DNA from: Blastococcus fimeti
GTDB lineage: Bacteria; Actinomycetota; Actinomycetes; Mycobacteriales; Geodermatophilaceae
NCBI GenBank assembly: GCA_900102115.1
Contig: FNAW01000002.1
Location: 744,001 to 808,000, forward strand
Length of the DNA stretch: 64,000 bases
Reading direction: 5' to 3'
Position 1 is the stretch's first letter; every line of letters starts with the position of its first letter. Shown one piece after another: positions 60,607-64,000 of this stretch. Below the pieces are notes generated by a model. The model saw nothing but the letters and a program-made list of their open reading frames with translations. It made no database searches and had not been told where the DNA came from. Position numbers and translations under genes: made by a program.

Positions 60607-61929
60607 TCAGCCGTGGGCCTGGGCGGCGGCGGCCTCCTGCGGGTCCGTCGGCAGCACGGTCTCGGCCGGTGGCGGCAGGTTGCGGCGGATCGAGATCGAC
60701 ATGACCGCCGCCGCCATGCAGAGCGCGCCGGCGAGGAACCAGGCGAGGTCGTAGGAGCCGGTGACGTCGCGGATCACTCCCCCGCCGAACGCCGCGACCG
60801 CCGCGCCCAGCTGGTGGGAGGCGAAGACCCAGCCGAACACCACCGGCGCGCGGTCGCCGAAGTGCTCGCGGCACAGCGCCAGCGTGGGCGGCACCGTCGC
60901 CACCCAGTCCAGGCCGTAGAAGACGATGAACACGACCATGGTCAGCTGCGGCTCGGGCCCGAACAGCGGCGGCAGCAGGAACAGCGAGAACCCGCGCAGC
61001 CCGTAGTAGGCCAGGAGCAGCAGGCGCGGGTCGACCCGGTCGGTGAGCCAGCCCGAGAGGATCGTCCCGGCGATGTCGAAGATGCCGACGACGGCGAGCA
61101 GCGACGCCGCCGTCGTCACCGGCATGCCGTGGTCGTGCGCGGCCGGGATGAAGTGCGGCTGCACCAGCCCGTTGGTCGACATGCCGCAGATGAAGAAGCC
61201 CCCGGCGAGCAGCCAGAACGGCCGCGCGCGGACGGCCAGCGCCAGCCCCTGCAGCGCCGAACGGCCGGCGCCCACCCGCACGGGGTCGACGTCGTCGGCC
61301 GCCGTGCCGCCGTAGGGGACGACGCCCAGGTCGCGCGGGCGGTCGCGCAGCAGCCAGGCCACCAGCGGGAGGACGGCGAGCGCGGCGGCCGTCGTCCCGA
61401 GCGAGGCGGCGCGCCAGCCGTGCTCGGAGTCGATCCAGGCGACCAGCGGCAGGAACACCAGCTGACCGGCCGCTCCCCCGGCGGTGAGGATGCCCGACAC
61501 CAGCCCGCGCCGGGCGACGAACCAGCGGCCGGTGACCGTCGCGACCAGCGACAGCGCCATCGAGCCGGTGCCCAGCCCGACCAGCACGCCCCAGAGCAGC
61601 ACCAGCTGCCAGCTCGCGGTCATGAACACCGTGAGCCCGCTGCCGACGGCGACCACCAGCAGCGCGCACATCACGACGCGCCGGATGCCGAACCGCTCCA
61701 TGAGCGCCGCCGCGAACGGCGCGGTGAGCCCGTAGAGGGCCATGTTCACCGCGACCGCCGCCGAGATGGTCGAGACCGACCAGCCGAACTCGTCGCGCAG
61801 CGGATCGATAAGCACGCCCGGGACGGCGCGGAACGCCGCGGCTCCGACGAGCGCCAGGAAGGTCACCGCGGCCACCCACCAGGCGGGGTGGATGCGCGGC
61901 GGGAGTGCGGTTCTCACGGCGGACAGCAT
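60607..61929 (-). CDS. MFS transporter (monocarboxylate/oxalate-type)
   Basis: A 440-residue twelve-helix major facilitator. Helices and loops read clearly, with the TM2-3 loop MERFGIRRVVM, a central cytoplasmic loop around GGTAADDVDPVRVGAG, and the TM8-9 loop LTDRVDPRLLLL. The overall pattern (FGWSVSTISAAVAVNMALYGLTAPFAAALMERFG) resembles the monocarboxylate/oxalate-formate transporter group. Substrate and direction unknown. ATG start at 61929. Confidence 0.87.
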   Translation of the reverse strand: MLSAVRTALPPRIHPAWWVAAVTFLALVGAAAFRAVPGVLIDPLRDEFGWSVSTISAAVAVNMALYGLTAPFAAALMERFGIRRVVMCALLVVAVGSGLTVFMTASWQLVLLWGVLVGLGTGSMALSLVATVTGRWFVARRGLVSGILTAGGAAGQLVFLPLVAWIDSEHGWRAASLGTTAAALAVLPLVAWLLRDRPRDLGVVPYGGTAADDVDPVRVGAGRSALQGLALAVRARPFWLLAGGFFICGMSTNGLVQPHFIPAAHDHGMPVTTAASLLAVVGIFDIAGTILSGWLTDRVDPRLLLLAYYGLRGFSLFLLPPLFGPEPQLTMVVFIVFYGLDWVATVPPTLALCREHFGDRAPVVFGWVFASHQLGAAVAAFGGGVIRDVTGSYDLAWFLAGALCMAAAVMSISIRRNLPPPAETVLPTDPQEAAAAQAHG

Positions 61930-62248
61930 CGTCCTGACCGGCCCCGGGGACGAGGGCCAGGTCTGCCGGGGAGCGCCGGTTTCCGGCCACCATCGTCACC
62001 CGATGTGACCTGTCCCTCCCCACCGGTGGGACCACGCGGGCGCTCCGTCTGGTTGAGTACTAGATACCGGCGCCGCCCTCGCTCATCCTGAGCGGCAGGA
62101 ATCGACGTCGGGCTGAGGCTGCGCCACCTTGGTGCGCCCGGCTGACCGACGTCTCGCCGACGATGCGAGCCCGCCCTGCCCCCGTGCAGTCGTGCCGGCG
62201 CTCGCGTTCGCGAGGTGGAGTGCAGCCACCGAACGTCGAAGGACTCCC
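61930..62248. other. Control region and leader upstream of the DEAD-box helicase
   Basis: About 320 bases between the divergent MFS and helicase genes. It holds a 12-base perfect palindrome CCCACCGGTGGG at 62019-62030, a possible operator, and a lower-GC spot TTGAGTACTAGATACC at 62053-62068 with a -10-like TAGATA. If transcription starts there, the helicase mRNA has a leader of about 180 bases, which is plausible for a regulated RNA helicase. I see no recognisable riboswitch. Confidence 0.4.
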
Positions 62249-63874
62249 TTGACCTCCAGCACCAACCACTCCCCCGCCTCCGCCGCCTCCTCGGACGGCG
62301 GCCCCCGCCGCCGTCGCGGTGGCCGTGGCCGCGGTGCGGGCACCCGCCCCGCCGGCGAGCCGGGCTCGCAGGACCAGCAGCAGGACCGTCCGGTGCCCAC
62401 CCCCGCGCCGGCTCCCGTCGTCGTCCCCGTCGGGGCCGACGCCACCGTGCTGCCCACCGACACCACCTTCGAGGCGCTGGGCGTCCCCGCCCCCCTCGTC
62501 GAGGTGCTCACCGGCAGCGGGATCACCGCGCCGTTCCCGATCCAGGTCGCGACCCTGCCCGACAGCCTCGGCGGCCGGGACGTCCTCGGCCGCGGCCGCA
62601 CCGGCTCGGGCAAGACCCTCGCCTTCAGCATCCCGCTGGTGGCCCGCCTGGCCGCCTCGGACAGCAAGCGTCAGCCGAAGCGCCCCCGCTCGCTGATCCT
62701 CGTGCCGACCCGCGAGCTGGCCAACCAGGTCGCCGCCGTCGTCGACCCGATGGCCCGCGCGCTCGGCATGCGCACCACCACGATCTTCGGTGGCGTCGGC
62801 CAGAACCCGCAGGTCCAGGCGCTCTCGCAGGGTGTCGACGTCGTCATCGCCTGCCCCGGCCGGCTCGAGGACCTCATCCAGCAGGGCCACTGCGACCTCG
62901 GCGCCATCGAGGTCACCATCCTCGACGAGGCCGACCACATGGCCGACCTGGGCTTCCTGCCCGGCGTCAAGCGGATCATGGACCGCACTCCGAAGGTCGG
63001 CCAGCGGATGCTCTTCTCCGCCACGCTGGACAACGGCGTGGACATCCTGGTCAAGCGCTACCTCAGCAGCCCGGTCACGCACTCGGTCGACCCGGCCGTC
63101 GCCCCGGTCAGCACCATGACCCACCACGTCTTCCACGTGCAGACCGCCGACAAGCCCGAGGTCGTGCGCCAGCTCGCCTCGGGTCTCGGCCGCAGCGTGC
63201 TGTTCACCCGCACCAAGCACCAGGCGAAGAAGCTGGCCAAGCAGCTCACCGCGCAGGGCATCCCCGCCGTCGACCTGCACGGCAACCTGAGCCAGAACGC
63301 CCGCGAGCGCAACCTCGAGGCGTTCAGCAACGGCTCGACCCGGGTGCTGTGCGCCACCGACATCGCCGCCCGCGGCATCCACGTCGACGACGTCGCCCTG
63401 GTCGTGCACGTCGACCCGCCGACCGAGCACAAGGCCTACCTGCACCGCTCGGGCCGCACCGCCCGCGCCGGTGCCGGCGGCATCGTCGTCACCATCACCA
63501 CCCCGGACATGGTCGGCGAGGTGCGCACCCTGACCCGTCAGGCCGGCATCAACCCGCTGGTCAGCAAGGTCGCCCCCGGTGCGCCGCTGCTCGAGGAGCT
63601 CACCGGTCCGCCGGCGCCCTTCGTCGAGCCCGCGCCCGTGGTGGAGCAGCAGCCGCAGGGCAACGGCGGCGGACGTCGTCGTGGCGCCGGTGGCGGCGGT
63701 GGCGGTCGCGGCACCTCCTCGGCCAAGCCGGCCTCCGGTGGCCGTGGCGGTTCGGGGAGCTCGGGCGGTTCCGGCCGCTCGTCCGGCCCGGCCCGCACCC
63801 GCGCCGAGCTCGCCGCCCGCGCCGGCTCCTCGTCGGCAGCGTCGTTCAGCGCCGGCTCGCGCCGGGGCCGCTGA
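62249..63874 (+). CDS. DEAD-box ATP-dependent RNA helicase
   Basis: A 541-residue RNA helicase that unwinds short RNA duplexes. Motifs in order: Q-motif region APFPIQVATLPD, motif I GRTGSGKT, Ia PTRELANQV, Ib CPGRLED, II LDEADHMADLGF, III SATL, IV LFTRTKHQAKKLAKQL, V TDIAARGIHV, VI HRSGRTARAG. The N-terminus (first 80 residues) is Arg/Gly/Pro-rich, and the C-terminal 90 residues are Gly/Arg/Ser-rich (GGGRRRGAGGGGGGRG), as in RhlE-type RNA-binding tails. The TTG at 62249 has AAGGA 5 bases upstream; there is no better start. A strong hairpin follows its stop. Confidence 0.93.
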   Translation: MTSSTNHSPASAASSDGGPRRRRGGRGRGAGTRPAGEPGSQDQQQDRPVPTPAPAPVVVPVGADATVLPTDTTFEALGVPAPLVEVLTGSGITAPFPIQVATLPDSLGGRDVLGRGRTGSGKTLAFSIPLVARLAASDSKRQPKRPRSLILVPTRELANQVAAVVDPMARALGMRTTTIFGGVGQNPQVQALSQGVDVVIACPGRLEDLIQQGHCDLGAIEVTILDEADHMADLGFLPGVKRIMDRTPKVGQRMLFSATLDNGVDILVKRYLSSPVTHSVDPAVAPVSTMTHHVFHVQTADKPEVVRQLASGLGRSVLFTRTKHQAKKLAKQLTAQGIPAVDLHGNLSQNARERNLEAFSNGSTRVLCATDIAARGIHVDDVALVVHVDPPTEHKAYLHRSGRTARAGAGGIVVTITTPDMVGEVRTLTRQAGINPLVSKVAPGAPLLEELTGPPAPFVEPAPVVEQQPQGNGGGRRRGAGGGGGGRGTSSAKPASGGRGGSGSSGGSGRSSGPARTRAELAARAGSSSAASFSAGSRRGR

Positions 63875-63877
63875 CCC

Positions 63878-63911
63878 CAGCGGTGGGGCGCCCGCGGGCG
63901 CCCCACCGCTG
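63878..63911 (+). terminator. Hairpin terminator after the DEAD-box helicase
   Basis: A perfect 16-base-pair stem (CAGCGGTGGGGCGCCC and its complement at 63896-63911) with a 2-4 base loop, starting 3 bases after the stop codon. Confidence 0.85.
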
Positions 63912-63948
63912 CACGATTGACCGGAGCGGTGCTGGGCACTGCGCTTCC

Positions 63949-64000
63949 ATGCTGAAGCTGCCCATCACCCTGTCCGAGATCGCCCCCCGCATCAGCGCCG
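63949..64000 (+). CDS. Start of an unidentified gene, cut by the window edge
   Basis: An ATG opens MLKLPITLSEIAPRISA and runs off the window. The GC and codon pattern fit a gene start, but no clear ribosome site is visible and 17 residues are too few to name a family. Confidence 0.35.
   Translation, partial: MLKLPITLSEIAPRISA

Noticed and set aside
1..64000. CRISPR arrays, tRNA, rRNA, insertion sequences
   Set aside because: I looked for regularly spaced repeats, cloverleaf-like low-GC islands and transposase motifs and found none that I could support.

Overview
The window is GC-rich throughout (about 70-80% in most lines I counted), codes densely on both strands, uses many GTG/TTG starts and GTGA/ATGA stop-start overlaps, and carries actinobacterial families (a DUF222-HNH protein, DUF1206 membrane proteins, a DinB/mycothiol-type metal-binding protein, HelD, SpoIIE-type phosphatases). 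I infer a chromosomal segment of an actinobacterium, plausibly Geodermatophilaceae-like; there is no rRNA or tRNA gene to confirm the family.

Region 1, about 1-17.9 kb, is an amide and urea-type nitrogen island. A plus-strand urease operon (fused ureAB, divergent ureC, ureF, ureG, ureD; no ureE) is flanked on the minus strand by a deacetylase-amidase pair and by an eight-gene operon. Read 5'-3', that operon is: peptide-type binding lipoprotein, two permeases, two ATPases, amidase, a 65-residue AtzG/GatC-like protein, amidase. The urease operon and the transporter/amidase operon converge on one strong hairpin at 7344-7381. A fourth amidase, of the Rhodococcus AmdA type, is transcribed divergently from the transporter operon. 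Region 2 (18-29.7 kb) holds a frameshifted DUF222-HNH gene, an acyl-CoA synthetase, an ECM4-type GST, a second binding lipoprotein paired with an odd asparaginase-like protein, an ATPase, tandem thioesterase paralogues, an ABM-like protein and a membrane protein.

Region 3 (29.7-46.3 kb) has a two-subunit acyl-CoA dehydrogenase, an RsbQ-RsbP energy-stress signalling pair, a hemerythrin-like protein, a tiny zinc ribbon, an alpha/beta hydrolase, HelD, a CYP152-type P450 peroxygenase carrying the histidine that marks OleT-type decarboxylases, two DUF1206 membrane proteins, a thiolase and a FabG-type reductase, and a STAS protein. Region 4 (46.3-53.7 kb) has a sacsin/Hsp90-type ATPase, an RsbW-like kinase, and an aldehyde dehydrogenase overlapping a GMC oxidoreductase.

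Region 5 (53.7-57.4 kb) is a horizontally mobile-looking patch: a 5'-truncated, frameshifted Rhs gene ending in a Hint autoprotease and a lower-GC toxin tip, followed by a HEAT-repeat gene in the position of an immunity gene. Region 6 (57.5-64 kb) has a GT-C-like membrane protein, a DinB-type protein, an AraC regulator, an MFS transporter and a DEAD-box RNA helicase. A small palindromic repeat occurs as a pair both upstream of ureAB and between the AraC and MFS genes.

How the genes work together (inference): the transporter probably imports peptide-like or amide compounds, the amidases and deacetylase release amine, ureido or acyl parts, and the nickel amidohydrolase with its chaperones completes nitrogen release. 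The RsbQ/P, STAS and RsbW-like genes are parts of partner-switching stress control. No CRISPR array, tRNA, rRNA, IS element or phage gene was found.
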